Shown here: piece by piece, positions 1-10,699 of the stretch
How the letters are laid out: every line of letters begins with the position of its first letter
Position numbering within the stretch: position 1 is the stretch's first letter
Assembly: GCF_019469205.1 (NCBI RefSeq)
Contig: NZ_CP048265.1
Location: forward strand, 806,001 to 870,000
Direction of reading: 5' to 3'
DNA: 64,000 nt
Source of the DNA: Gilliamella sp. ESL0405
GTDB taxonomy: Bacteria; Pseudomonadota; Gammaproteobacteria; Enterobacterales; Orbaceae
Translations under genes and position numbers: made by a program
The notes under the pieces: model-generated
Database searches by the model: none
What the model was told of the DNA's origin: nothing
What the model saw: only the letters and a program-made list of their open reading frames with translations

Positions 1-447
1 GGCTAATCGCATTTGTGGTAAATAACGCGCAAAGAAATCTTGCAGATTATCAACTTGTTCAATAACTAAAGTACTTAAGGCACCAGTAGTACTTTGATTT
101 AAATAAGCTGGACCCAGTGATTCAAATTGATTAATTAAATCCTGCCGAATTTGATTACGCACTTTTCTGCCCAAAGCAAAATTAATTTTTTCCCGAAAAT
201 AGATCAATATTGCTCGCGCTAATAGGATGACAATTAATAGCAAGAAGTAGATTAAAACTTCTGAGAAATTGACTTGTTCAATGATTATTTTTTGTAAAAT
301 AGTGGCAAGCAATGCAGCTTGAGCAATCATGAAAAGAGTCAAGATAAAGCCGGTTAAAATCGAGGCACGCAGATTTGATTGGTATTTTTTTGCGTGTTGT
401 TTCAACCAGCTAAGTAAGTAAGTTTGACGTTTTTTATCTAATGACAT
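1..447 (-). CDS. cydD: CydD, N-terminal part (runs off the left edge)
   Basis: The reverse strand from 447 encodes an open N-terminus of about 149 residues starting MSLDKKRQTYLLSWLKQHAK. It has two hydrophobic segments (around residues 28-50 and 60-80) followed by a basic cytoplasmic stretch, as in the membrane half of an ABC exporter. CydD with CydC exports glutathione and cysteine to the periplasm and is needed for cytochrome bd assembly. The trxB gene lies 11 bp upstream in the same direction, and trxB-cydD is a conserved order in gammaproteobacteria, which supports the name. The ATPase domain lies outside the window. Confidence 0.82.
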   Translation of the reverse strand, partial: MSLDKKRQTYLLSWLKQHAKKYQSNLRASILTGFILTLFMIAQAALLATILQKIIIEQVNFSEVLIYFLLLIVILLARAILIYFREKINFALGRKVRNQIRQDLINQFESLGPAYLNQSTTGALSTLVIEQVDNLQDFFARYLPQMRLA

Positions 448-458
448 GACTGTTTTAT

Positions 459-1901
<1,443 letters not shown>

Positions 1902-2558
1902 TTATTCAGATAAGTGGGTTGTGATTTCAGAAAGAGACCAACGCACGTTCTCGGTTGGCTCATTGATACGATAACCAAAAGCTAAACAAAGTCCAATACC
2001 AAAGGTTTCAGCGCTAAATTTAGGCATATATTTTTCTAATATTTGAACAATACCGTCATATTGGAATCCACCGATTGTGCAAGAATCAATTTCTCGATAG
2101 GCTGCGGCTGTTAACATGTTTGCGCAAGCGATATAATCTTGCATTTCACAAGCATGATCAATCGTTAAGCCATTGGCTAATCCATGATTATAAAAATTTA
2201 TAATTGATTGGCAGGTGTTATCAATCGCTGTTTGATCATCACTATCGGGTAGTGTGCGTGCAACTGTTCGGCGAAAGTACTCGCTTTGTAGCGTGAAATT
2301 ATTTGCTTTACGATAAAGCACGATAACAAAATGTGAGCAACTTGTGACTTGCTCCTGATTATAACACACCGTGCGCAACTCTTTTTTTATTTTGTCATTG
2401 TCGATAATAACAAAGTGCCAAGGCTCAAGCCCAAATGCTGAAGGAGATTGTCGCCCGGCTTCTAAGATATATTCAATGTTTTCACGGCTTATTTTTTTAG
2501 TCGTATCAAACTTTTTACATGCGTGTCTAAAATTAAATGCTTGAGTTAATTTGTCCAT
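1902..2558 (-). CDS. Nitroreductase-family NAD(P)H oxidoreductase
   Basis: The protein of about 218 residues begins MDKLTQAFNFRHACKKFD and contains the family pattern EAGRQSPSAFGLEPWHFVII, in which the residues around RQSPSAFG bind FMN. Enzymes of this NfsB-like family reduce nitro compounds, quinones or enones with NAD(P)H in the cytoplasm. I chose the start at 2558 because an AGGAGAAT ribosome site precedes it; an upstream in-frame ATG at 2594 lacks this. The start lies 26 bp inside the end of the upstream AmpG-like gene, so the two are probably cotranscribed. The substrate cannot be told from sequence. Confidence 0.85.
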   Translation of the reverse strand: MDKLTQAFNFRHACKKFDTTKKISRENIEYILEAGRQSPSAFGLEPWHFVIIDNDKIKKELRTVCYNQEQVTSCSHFVIVLYRKANNFTLQSEYFRRTVARTLPDSDDQTAIDNTCQSIINFYNHGLANGLTIDHACEMQDYIACANMLTAAAYREIDSCTIGGFQYDGIVQILEKYMPKFSAETFGIGLCLAFGYRINEPTENVRWSLSEITTHLSE

Positions 2559-3831
2559 TATTATTCTCCTGAGATTTTGTATTCCATGGGGCAACTTTAA
2601 ATAATAATAACATACCGGGTATAGCTAAAATTGCACATAAAATAAAAAATGTCGTCCATCCTAAATAGGCGACCATAAATCCGGTGGTTGAGTTAATTAA
2701 CGTTCTGGGGACAGATGCAATACTGGAAAATAAAGCATATTGGGTTGCTGTATAAAGAGGATTTGTTGTTTTGGCGATAAATGCAACAAATGCTGCTGAG
2801 CCTAAACCTACTCCTAATGCCTCAAACCCTATAACTAAAGCTAATGAAATTTTTTGCTCTAAATTTATGACTGTATATGGTCCTTCAATAGATAGCCAAA
2901 TAAAACCAAAAATAGAAACAACTTGAACTACGCCAAAACACCAGAGCGCACGGTTAATGCCAATTTTAATCATCAGTATACCACCGATTAAAGCGCCAAA
3001 TACACTTGGCCATAACGATGCATTTTTGGCAATCAAGCCTAGGTCTAAACGGCTAAAGCCCATTTTTAAATAAAAAGGTGTTGCCAACGAAGTAGCCATG
3101 CTATCCCCTAATTTATAGAGAAAAATGAAGGCTAAAATTAACATGGCCGATTTTAAACCATTACGGGTAATAAATTCGCTAAATGGTTTGGTAATAATAT
3201 CTTCAATACTTTGATTTTTCGGTGCTTGATTAGGGGGCTCTTTAACCATTAAAGTCATGATAATGGCCGGAAGCATAAAAAGTGCAGTGATAATAAACAC
3301 ACTATTCCAAGGTAAATAATTGGATAATATCAGCGATAATGTACCCGGTACTAAGCCTGCAATACGATAAGCATTGGTATGGATACTATTGCCAAGACCC
3401 AATTCATTATCCAGCAATAACTCTCGCCTAAATGCATCAAGTGCGATATCTTGTGTCGCTGAAAAAAGGGCTATAATAAAACTGATAAGAGCGATTAACC
3501 AGATATTTAATGAGGGCGATAAAAAACCTAATATCGCAATAAAGGCTAGTAATGTCATCTGGGACGCTAACATCCAACCTCGTCGCCGTCCTAAGCCAAA
3601 AAGTGAGATTCTGTCCATAAATGGAGCCCAAACAAACTTAAAGATATAAGGAATTTGGGTCAAAGAAAAAACGCCGATTGTTTGTATATTAATCCCTTCA
3701 CTTTCCAGCCAAGCCGGTAAGAGTTGTAATAATATATAAAAAGGAAGCCCTGAAGCAAAACCAGTAAAAATACAGATCAGCATTTTAGTGGTAAAAACAG
3801 TTTTTAAAATGGAATGTTGCGTATCATTCAT
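2533..3831 (-). CDS. ampG: AmpG-like MFS permease
   Basis: The 432-residue, very hydrophobic protein has about 12 membrane segments. Its N-terminal half carries features of the AmpG branch of the major facilitator superfamily, including FASGLPFYILLQLLPAWL and the SATQDIALDAFRRELL stretch. AmpG imports anhydro-muropeptides from the periplasm for cell-wall recycling, which would fit the mltB lytic transglycosylase nearby. The siderophore permease at 22.4-23.6 kb belongs to a related branch and shares the SATQDIA motif, so substrate assignment rests on best resemblance and on chromosomal context. The gene is followed by the nitroreductase with overlap. Confidence 0.78.
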   Translation of the reverse strand: MNDTQHSILKTVFTTKMLICIFTGFASGLPFYILLQLLPAWLESEGINIQTIGVFSLTQIPYIFKFVWAPFMDRISLFGLGRRRGWMLASQMTLLAFIAILGFLSPSLNIWLIALISFIIALFSATQDIALDAFRRELLLDNELGLGNSIHTNAYRIAGLVPGTLSLILSNYLPWNSVFIITALFMLPAIIMTLMVKEPPNQAPKNQSIEDIITKPFSEFITRNGLKSAMLILAFIFLYKLGDSMATSLATPFYLKMGFSRLDLGLIAKNASLWPSVFGALIGGILMIKIGINRALWCFGVVQVVSIFGFIWLSIEGPYTVINLEQKISLALVIGFEALGVGLGSAAFVAFIAKTTNPLYTATQYALFSSIASVPRTLINSTTGFMVAYLGWTTFFILCAILAIPGMLLLFKVAPWNTKSQENNNGQINSSI

Positions 3832-4091
3832 TATTTAACTTTATTGGTTAGTTTTTAGCAAAGTGCTATGATAACACAGTAATAAAAAAAATAATTGCTA
3901 AAGCCGGCATAAAGCGTTATTACTGTAAAGAATCAATTAAAAACTAGTTTTGCCAATCTGTAACCAATTTTTCAATACCTATTCAAATTTTATGTTTGTC
4001 AAGAAGTTTCAGAAAATGTATACGTTTCAGTATAAAAATGGAAAATCAAACTAGTCAACATTAACCGTTACGCTATAAGAGAGGCAGTAAA

Positions 4092-5093
4092 ATGAAACAA
4101 ACAATAAGAGTTGCTGTATTTAGCAGTAAACATTACGACAAAGAATACTTAGAAATTGCGAATAAAAAGTTTAAATTCGATCTTGAGTTTTATGAGCACA
4201 AATTAAGTCATAAAACGGCTGTGACTGCGCAAGATTACGATGCGGTGTGTGTGTTTGTAAATGATGAAGTAAATAAACAAGTATTACAAAAATTAGCCCA
4301 TTATGGCGTTAAAATTTTAGCATTACGTTGTGCGGGTTTTGATAATGTTGATTTAGCTGAAGCCAAAAAATTGGGCATTACCGTTGTTCGCGTGCCAGCT
4401 TATTCACCAGAAGCTGTTGCTGAACATGCGGTTGCTTTAATGATGACCCTGAACCGTCGTACACACAAAGCTTATCAACGTACTCGTGATGCTAACTTCT
4501 CATTAGACGGGTTAACCGGATTTAATATGCATAATCGCACTGCCGGCGTAATTGGCACCGGTAAAATTGGTTTAGCGGTCATTCGGATTTTAAAAGGTTT
4601 CGGCATGCACATATTAGCGCACGACCCCTATCCTAATGATGCAGCAGTTCAACTCGGTGCAAAGTATGTCGAATTAGATGAATTATATGCAAATTCAGAT
4701 GTGATTACCTTACATTGCCCGATGTCACCAGAAAATTATCATTTATTAAATAAAGAATCTTTCAACAAAATGAAAAATGGCGTGATGATTATCAACACCA
4801 GCCGTGGTGGTTTACTTGACTCAACTGCGGCAATTGATGCTTTAAAACAGACCAAAATCGGTGCGCTAGGTATGGATGTTTACGAAAATGAGCGAGACCT
4901 CTTTTTTGAAGATAAATCCAATGATGTCATTTTAGATGATGTATTCCGTCGTTTATCAGCCTGTCATAATGTTATTTTTACCGGTCATCAAGCTTTCTTA
5001 ACTCAAGAAGCCTTATTAAATATTTCAGAGACAACGTTAACCAATATTGAACAAGTATCGGAAGGAAAATCTTGTCCGAATATTGTTGAATAA
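4092..5093 (+). CDS. ldhA: Fermentative D-lactate dehydrogenase
   Basis: This 333-residue protein matches the D-2-hydroxyacid dehydrogenase family and the length of LdhA. It has the substrate-binding Arg in LRCAGFDNVD, the NAD-binding GVIGTGKIGLAV, the catalytic-loop NTSRGGLLDS, the Glu in DVYENERDLFF and the catalytic His in TGHQAFLTQEAL. It reduces pyruvate to D-lactate with NADH during fermentation. An AAGAGAGGC ribosome site precedes the ATG. The 260-bp upstream gap probably holds its promoter. It appears to be a single-gene unit, since mltB follows after 56 bp. Confidence 0.93.
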   Translation: MKQTIRVAVFSSKHYDKEYLEIANKKFKFDLEFYEHKLSHKTAVTAQDYDAVCVFVNDEVNKQVLQKLAHYGVKILALRCAGFDNVDLAEAKKLGITVVRVPAYSPEAVAEHAVALMMTLNRRTHKAYQRTRDANFSLDGLTGFNMHNRTAGVIGTGKIGLAVIRILKGFGMHILAHDPYPNDAAVQLGAKYVELDELYANSDVITLHCPMSPENYHLLNKESFNKMKNGVMIINTSRGGLLDSTAAIDALKQTKIGALGMDVYENERDLFFEDKSNDVILDDVFRRLSACHNVIFTGHQAFLTQEALLNISETTLTNIEQVSEGKSCPNIVE

Positions 5094-5149
5094 CAAGTAA
5101 TAATTTATGATATTGTCGATTTCTTAATTAATTTAATTTTGGATAATTT

Positions 5150-6223
5150 ATGCAACGTCTCATTATTAGTGTAGTTATGATTTTATCGCTTGCTGCTTGT
5201 AGTAGCCAGAAAACACAAACGTCACCAATGGTTGCGCACCGCGGGCATTCAAATGTCTCCGGTGGTGTCTATTTAGAAAAAGATCATAATCGGCCTGAAC
5301 CGAAAAACGCTCAATTAGCGACAGATAAAGAAAAATTTATCGATAAAATGGTGAAAAAACATGGTTTCGATCGCCAACAATTACGTGATGTGCTGGCGCA
5401 AGCCAATAAGCTTGATTGGGTGATTAATTTAATGGATAAACAAGCCCCAAAATCGGGGCCAGTAACGGGACCAAATGGTGCATGGATTCGTTACCAAAAT
5501 AAATTTATTACCCCAAGTAATCTACCTAAAGGTGTAGATTTTTGGAATAAATACAATAAAGAGTTGCAACAAGCATATAAACAATATGGTGTACCGCCAG
5601 AAATTATTGTTGGTATTATCGGTGTTGAAACAGGTTGGGGTAGAGTAATGGGTAAAACGAGAATCATCGACGCCTTAACTACATTGGCATTTTACTACCC
5701 AAGACGTGCTCAATACTTTTCTAACGAACTGGAAGATTATCTAATTATGTGTCGGGATGAAGGAGTGGATCCTTTCGATTTAAGTGGCTCATTTGCTGGT
5801 GCAATGGGGTATGGTCAGTTCATGCCGTCAGCATTTAGAAATCATGCGGTTGATTTCAATAACGACGGTCATATTGATTTATGGGATCCGGTAGATGCAA
5901 TTGGAAGTGTTGCCAACTATTTTAAAGCACACGGCTGGCAAAAAGATAAAAAAGTGGCGGTAAAAGCTGATGGTCAAGCTCCTTCTTTAGAAACAGGCTT
6001 TAGTACTAAATATTCAGTAGAGAAACTCAATAAAGCAGGGCTGAAAGCGCAAAGTTCAATCGATGGACATAAAGAAGTGAGCTTATTAAGCCTTGATATG
6101 GGTGATCGTTATCAATATTGGTATGGTTTACCGAATTTTTATGTGATAACCCGTTATAATCACAGCACGCATTATGCAATGGCAGTATGGCATTTAGGTT
6201 TAGCTGTTAAAGATGCTAGATAG
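5150..6223 (+). CDS. mltB: Membrane-bound lytic murein transglycosylase B
   Basis: The 357-residue protein begins with a lipoprotein signal ending in LAAC (Cys17), so it is probably anchored to the outer membrane. The catalytic Glu lies in IGVETGWGRVMG, followed by MltB-type signatures such as FAGAMGYGQFMPSAF and an EF-hand-like DFNNDGHIDLWDP loop. MltB cleaves the MurNAc-GlcNAc bond of peptidoglycan to form 1,6-anhydro-muropeptides. Its length matches E. coli MltB. A strong hairpin terminator follows at 6251. Confidence 0.95.
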   Translation: MQRLIISVVMILSLAACSSQKTQTSPMVAHRGHSNVSGGVYLEKDHNRPEPKNAQLATDKEKFIDKMVKKHGFDRQQLRDVLAQANKLDWVINLMDKQAPKSGPVTGPNGAWIRYQNKFITPSNLPKGVDFWNKYNKELQQAYKQYGVPPEIIVGIIGVETGWGRVMGKTRIIDALTTLAFYYPRRAQYFSNELEDYLIMCRDEGVDPFDLSGSFAGAMGYGQFMPSAFRNHAVDFNNDGHIDLWDPVDAIGSVANYFKAHGWQKDKKVAVKADGQAPSLETGFSTKYSVEKLNKAGLKAQSSIDGHKEVSLLSLDMGDRYQYWYGLPNFYVITRYNHSTHYAMAVWHLGLAVKDAR

Positions 6224-6250
6224 CAATTACTAGTTAGCACTATTGAACTT

Positions 6251-6277
6251 AAAAAGGTCGCATTGCGACCTTTTTTG
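6251..6277 (+). terminator. Rho-independent terminator after mltB
   Basis: AAAGGTCGC pairs with GCGACCTTT around a short loop and is followed by a T-run. The run of A on the left also makes it usable for the converging permease gene on the minus strand. Confidence 0.88.
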
Positions 6278-6316
6278 CTTTAAATTCGTTTCGTTTTGTT
6301 AAACAATTATGCTTTT

Positions 6317-7123
6317 TTAAGATAACAATAATTTAACTGCAATTAACAGCAAAAATACCCCAAAAAACTTAATTAGCTTATCGATTGATAATTTTTCCCC
6401 AAGTTGCACCCCCACTTTGGCCATGGGTATACTTGCCAACATAATAGCAATAACAGCCGGCAAATAGACAAAACCAAGACTGTAAGGCGGTAAATCAGCA
6501 ATATTCCAGCCCGCAACGATATAGCCAATTGTCCCACCAATTGCTACAGGTAGTGTAAAGGCTGCTGAGGTGCCTATTGCTTTACGCATATTAACACCAC
6601 ATTTTTTCAAAAAGGGCACAACTAAAATTCCACCACCAATGCCGACCAGCGCAGCAAAAATACCGATAAGCGCACCAACAATAACATAAATATGATTACC
6701 CAATAAAGCCACTTCATTAGTCTGATTGTTAGCAACATTGCGAGTTTTAAAAATAAACTTTAAACCTATATAAGTTAGAAAAATAACAAATATCATTCTT
6801 AGCCACATTCCGGGAATGTAAGGCGTCAAATATGAACCGCCAATGGTTCCGATAATGCAACCTAACACCATTTTCTTTAAAATTGACCATTCAATATTAT
6901 GATTTTTATTATGCAACCAACTGGAAGACAAACTCGTGCCGATAATTGTCGCTAACGATGATGCCACAGCGATATGACTCGTCCAATGCCCACCCAGATC
7001 GAAATAATCAAGGGAGAAAATAAGAGCCGGAACAATTAATGCGCCTCCACCAATACCGAGCATACCCGCTAATAGCCCGGCTACTGCGCCGATAAAAATT
7101 AAGATCAAAAATTCAAGAATCAT
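6317..7123 (-). CDS. TSUP-family permease (TauE/SafE type)
   Basis: The 268-residue protein is nearly all hydrophobic, with about eight membrane segments and an internal duplication: GAVAGLLAGMLGIGGGALIVPAL near the N-terminus is echoed by GIFAALVGIGGGILVVPFLKK at mid-protein. Glycine-rich GIGGG repeats of this sort define the TSUP (YfcA/TauE/SafE) family, which moves sulfur compounds or organic anions across the inner membrane. The substrate cannot be assigned. It converges with mltB at the shared terminator. Confidence 0.85.
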   Translation of the reverse strand: MILEFLILIFIGAVAGLLAGMLGIGGGALIVPALIFSLDYFDLGGHWTSHIAVASSLATIIGTSLSSSWLHNKNHNIEWSILKKMVLGCIIGTIGGSYLTPYIPGMWLRMIFVIFLTYIGLKFIFKTRNVANNQTNEVALLGNHIYVIVGALIGIFAALVGIGGGILVVPFLKKCGVNMRKAIGTSAAFTLPVAIGGTIGYIVAGWNIADLPPYSLGFVYLPAVIAIMLASIPMAKVGVQLGEKLSIDKLIKFFGVFLLLIAVKLLLS

Positions 7124-7401
7124 AATAAAGCCTTTGAATAATGCCTATTAATTGCTGTTAAAGTTTTTAATTATTATGAAAAACAATAGATAAAACAACT
7201 GAGTATTTATTGTGAGCATTGAATGAATTATCCTATATTAATTGCATTTATTACTTTTTTTCAATTAATACTTTTAAAAATAAAACAGCAGTAAGTTAAC
7301 TTAATGGCAACATCATCAGTAAATCAGTGACATAATTAATAAAATAAATTATGTTAGTATTTAAACTTTAACCATTAACTTGATATAGAAGGAATAAAAA
7401 A

Positions 7402-7821
7402 GTGAAAGATCGTTTGAAATGGATTGATGACTTTGGTTTTATTGGTGAAACAGCAAGTGGTCATGCTTTAGTCATGGATGGTGGCATTGAGCATGGTGGA
7501 CGAAATCGAGGCGCACGCCCCATGGAGCTACTTCTACATGGCGCTGCTGGCTGTATGTCTTATGATATTCTCGCTATTTTGAAAAATGCCAAACAATATG
7601 TTTCTGATTTTTGGATTGATATCGAAAAAGTACAAGCACAGACTCATCCTAAAGTTTATACTGAAATTCGTTTTCATATTGTTATAAGCGGAAAAAATAT
7701 TGCAACCGAGTCTGTTGAAAAAGCTTTAAAGCTTGCCTCAGAAAAATATTGTAGTGCATCAATTATGCTGGGAAAAACAGCAAAAATGGTTTATAGCTAT
7801 GAAATTAGAGCGTCATGTTAA
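7402..7821 (+). CDS. OsmC-family protein, YhfA-like
   Basis: The 139-residue protein starts with GTG behind a GAAGGAA ribosome site. It resembles E. coli YhfA: ETASGHALVMDG, PMELLLHGAAGCMSYDI and the second Cys in LASEKYCSASIMLGK are at the expected places. OsmC-family proteins use a pair of cysteines to reduce organic hydroperoxides, but the physiological role of the YhfA branch is poorly defined. It stands alone between a divergent permease gene and a downstream permease. Confidence 0.85.
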   Translation: MKDRLKWIDDFGFIGETASGHALVMDGGIEHGGRNRGARPMELLLHGAAGCMSYDILAILKNAKQYVSDFWIDIEKVQAQTHPKVYTEIRFHIVISGKNIATESVEKALKLASEKYCSASIMLGKTAKMVYSYEIRASC

Positions 7822-7934
7822 GAACCATGCTTAAATCAAATGGTTATATATTTATAACAAGTTGATATTAGTCATTATTTTAATAATCATTTAACATTTT
7901 GATCACTTCAATTGATCTATATATGGAAATGATT

Positions 7935-9275
7935 ATGCAACAGTTAAATAAAACCATGCGATTTAGAGATCTGGTGATCTTGGGATTGCTCTTTATTGGA
8001 CCTGCTGCGCCAGTTGGTTTGTATGGTATTTTAGATGCGTCGACAGATGGTGCTGTTGTCTTAGTATACATAGTGGCAACACTTGTTATGGCATTAACGG
8101 CATGTTCATATGCGAGAATGGTTAAGGCATTACCTCATGCTGGTGCTGTTTATGCCTATTGCTCAGCCGGCATTCATCCTAATGCGGGATTTTTGGTTGG
8201 CTGGTTGTTGTTACTCGATTACATGTTTATTCCTGCGGTAGCTTATCTCTTTAGCGGTATCTCGCTCAATGCGCTAATTCCTGAAATTCCTGTATGGATC
8301 TGGACTTTTTTGGCTGTGGTTGTCACCACTTGTTTAAACCTTATTGGTTTTAAAAAATCGGCAAAAATCACCTTAATTATATTAATACTTGAAATCACGG
8401 TACTGGCTTGTGTGCTCATTGCCGGTATCTGGATACTGGCAACCACGGGAATTAAACGAGATTGGTTACAACCATTAATTGGCGGCGACCTATTTACTTG
8501 GAGAAACCTATTTTCTGGTGTTTCAGTGGCAGTTTTATCTTTCTTAGGCTTTGATGCGATTGCTGCTTTTGCCGAAGAGAACAGTGGTAAACCGAGTTTA
8601 GTAAGTAAAGCGATTATCTGCTGTCTAATTTTAGCCGGTGGCTTGTTTGTCTTACAAATTTATATCGGCGCGCTTCTCAGCCCTTATACGCCGGAATATT
8701 TAAATAATCATCCAGAATTACAAGGAAAGGCATACTACACTATCGTCAACGATGAAATTAGTATTTACCTTGGCTGGGCTTTAGGGTTAATGAAAGCAAT
8801 TGGCGCTTCTTTCGCTGCTATGGTTGGGCAAGCTGCTGCTAGTCGTTTATTATTTAGTATGGGCAGAGATAAACGCTTACCTTCAATATTATCTAAAGTA
8901 GGAAAGAAAACGGGCGTGCCAACAATCGCTATTGTTTTTGCTGCCACTTTTAATTTATGCATAGCTGCCATTGCAGCAAATAGTGTTCGAGGACTCCCTA
9001 CGTTAGTTTCCTTTGTCGATATAGGGGCACTGACGGCATTTATCATGTTACATGTTTCAGTGATAGGCTATTTTAAATTCGTTAAAGGTCATAATGGCGT
9101 GGCTTCTTTGATTTTCGATATTATTTTACCTGTTATTGGTATTTTAGTTTTATTACCGGTACTACTAAATATTGATAACGATGCAAAAATCGTCGGCTTA
9201 CTATGGCTTATTGTTGGTGGTGTCATGTTATTATTTAATCGTCATCAACGCTTCTTGACTGATTGGAAAAAGTAA
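7935..9275 (+). CDS. APC-family amino acid/polyamine permease
   Basis: About 446 residues with some 12 membrane segments; MRFRDLVILGLLFIGPAAPVG is the typical first helix of the amino acid-polyamine-organocation superfamily. The sequence is closest in feel to PuuP-like putrescine/amino acid importers (GFLVGWLLLLDYMFIPAVAYL). I prefer the ATG at 7935 with GGAA a few bases upstream; in-frame ATGs at 7923 and 7929 and a TTG at 7899 are possible. It imports amines or amino acids at the inner membrane; the substrate is unknown. The lysE-like exporter follows after 94 bp. Confidence 0.82.
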   Translation: MQQLNKTMRFRDLVILGLLFIGPAAPVGLYGILDASTDGAVVLVYIVATLVMALTACSYARMVKALPHAGAVYAYCSAGIHPNAGFLVGWLLLLDYMFIPAVAYLFSGISLNALIPEIPVWIWTFLAVVVTTCLNLIGFKKSAKITLIILILEITVLACVLIAGIWILATTGIKRDWLQPLIGGDLFTWRNLFSGVSVAVLSFLGFDAIAAFAEENSGKPSLVSKAIICCLILAGGLFVLQIYIGALLSPYTPEYLNNHPELQGKAYYTIVNDEISIYLGWALGLMKAIGASFAAMVGQAAASRLLFSMGRDKRLPSILSKVGKKTGVPTIAIVFAATFNLCIAAIAANSVRGLPTLVSFVDIGALTAFIMLHVSVIGYFKFVKGHNGVASLIFDIILPVIGILVLLPVLLNIDNDAKIVGLLWLIVGGVMLLFNRHQRFLTDWKK

Positions 9276-9369
9276 CGCATTTTGATCATTGAAATTGTCG
9301 TTGAGTCACCTTTTTAAGCTGGTAATAATATGCTAATATTTTTCAATTTATTTAGGGTGTTATAAAAAC

Positions 9370-9996
9370 ATGATTTCAGAGATAATGCGAGGCGCATTAA
9401 TTTCAGCTAGCTTGATTATCGCAATTGGTGCGCAAAATTTATTTGTACTAAAACAAGGTTTATTAAAAAATCATATCTTTTTTGTGTCAGCAATCTGCTT
9501 TATTTGTGATTTTACCTTAATGTCAATTGGGATTTTAGGTGTGGGCTCATTTATCAGTGCCAATCCATTAATCACCAATATACTTGCTATATTAGGCGCA
9601 ATATTTTTAATCTGGTACGGATATAATGCTTTTAAAAGTGCCTTAAAAGGGACAAGCAGCATGCAAGTTGAATCGCAAGATAATAAAAATAATAGCCTAA
9701 TGAAAGTTGTGCTTGCGACATTAGCTGTGACGTTATTAAACCCACATGTCTATTTAGATACGGTGGTTATTGTTGGTGGCATTGCCGGCACATTAAGTAG
9801 CGAACAAAAAATGGCATTTTTAATTGGTGCGGTTTGTGTTTCGTTTCTTTGGTTTTTTGGAATTGGTTATGGTGCCAGACTTTTAACCCCATTATTTAAA
9901 CAAAAAAGAATGTGGGTGATATTAGATTGTATCGTTGGTTTAGTAATGTTTTATATTGCTTATCGATTAATCATGTATGTCTTTTTAGGAAGTTAA
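9370..9996 (+). CDS. LysE/ArgO-family amino acid exporter
   Basis: The 208-residue membrane protein has the family N-terminus ASLIIAIGAQNLFVLKQGLLKNH, the central IWYGYNAFKSAL and the LLNPHVYLDTVVIVGG motif with the conserved NPH. It has five to six membrane helices. Members export basic amino acids such as lysine or arginine. Length and the AQN motif agree with ArgO/LysE. It appears to be monocistronic. Confidence 0.88.
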   Translation: MISEIMRGALISASLIIAIGAQNLFVLKQGLLKNHIFFVSAICFICDFTLMSIGILGVGSFISANPLITNILAILGAIFLIWYGYNAFKSALKGTSSMQVESQDNKNNSLMKVVLATLAVTLLNPHVYLDTVVIVGGIAGTLSSEQKMAFLIGAVCVSFLWFFGIGYGARLLTPLFKQKRMWVILDCIVGLVMFYIAYRLIMYVFLGS

Positions 9997-10215
9997 CGCA
10001 TTCTTAAATATTTACTGTGGTTGATGATGATTATCCAGCCATAGTAATCCTGTTTTTACAAGCTATTCTCTCTTGACTTCCTGTTTTACCTTAATCGCTT
10101 TTTGTTGCTAGAATTTTTTATCTCATCACTTTATGTTATATGAGACGTAAAGGTATCGTAGTATTTGTTTAAGGCAATGTTTTTCAAGTTGGTGTTAAAA
10201 ATAACGAGAAGAAAA

Positions 10216-10291
10216 TGGTGGGTCGTGAGCGATTCGAACGCTCGACAAACGGATTAAAAGTCCGCTGCTCTACCGACTGAGCTAACAACCC
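10216..10291 (-). tRNA. tRNA-Lys (anticodon TTT)
   Basis: Read on the minus strand this 76-nt sequence folds as a cloverleaf: acceptor GGGTTGT with ACGACCC, an anticodon loop CTTTTAA, a T-loop GTTCGAA and an encoded CCA end. It begins a cluster of three tRNA genes. Confidence 0.96.
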
Positions 10292-10313
10292 ATATAGAAA
10301 AAGTAAACAAAAG

Positions 10314-10389
10314 TGGTGGGTGATACCGGGTTCGAACCAGTGACCCCCTCCTTGTAAGGGAGGTGCTCTCCCAACTGAGCTAATCACCC
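10314..10389 (-). tRNA. tRNA-Val (anticodon TAC), copy 1
   Basis: The minus strand gives a 76-nt cloverleaf with acceptor GGGTGAT paired to ATCACCC, an anticodon loop TTACAA and an encoded CCA. It appears identical to the next tRNA. Confidence 0.96.
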
Positions 10390-10422
10390 CATGTTTTATT
10401 TCTAAAACGTCACGGTAAAGAT

Positions 10423-10498
10423 TGGTGGGTGATACCGGGTTCGAACCAGTGACCCCCTCCTTGTAAGGGAGGTGCTCTCCCAACTGAGCTAATCACCC
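10423..10498 (-). tRNA. tRNA-Val (anticodon TAC), copy 2
   Basis: This is a second, apparently identical tRNA-Val 33 bp from the first on the minus strand, with encoded CCA. It is probably the first gene of the tRNA transcript. Confidence 0.96.
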
Positions 10499-10699
10499 TT
10501 ACCGTGTGGATGTGCATTATAAGGCACGTCTTATTTCAGTCAACCTTTTTTTTTATATTTCTACGAAATTAGCCCCGTTCGGTGTAATTTTAAACATTTT
10601 TTGGATGTTAGTTCTCAAAAATGCCTTTTTTAAGCTTTTATTTTGCTAAATAGCATTAGCATTAAAAAATATCATTAGCTCAAAAAAAGACAGTCGATC

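Noticed and set aside
10184-10483. A 99-residue open frame across the tRNA-Lys and tRNA-Val genes
   Set aside because: It is a spurious frame through repeated tRNA sequence; the tRNA folds explain the DNA fully.
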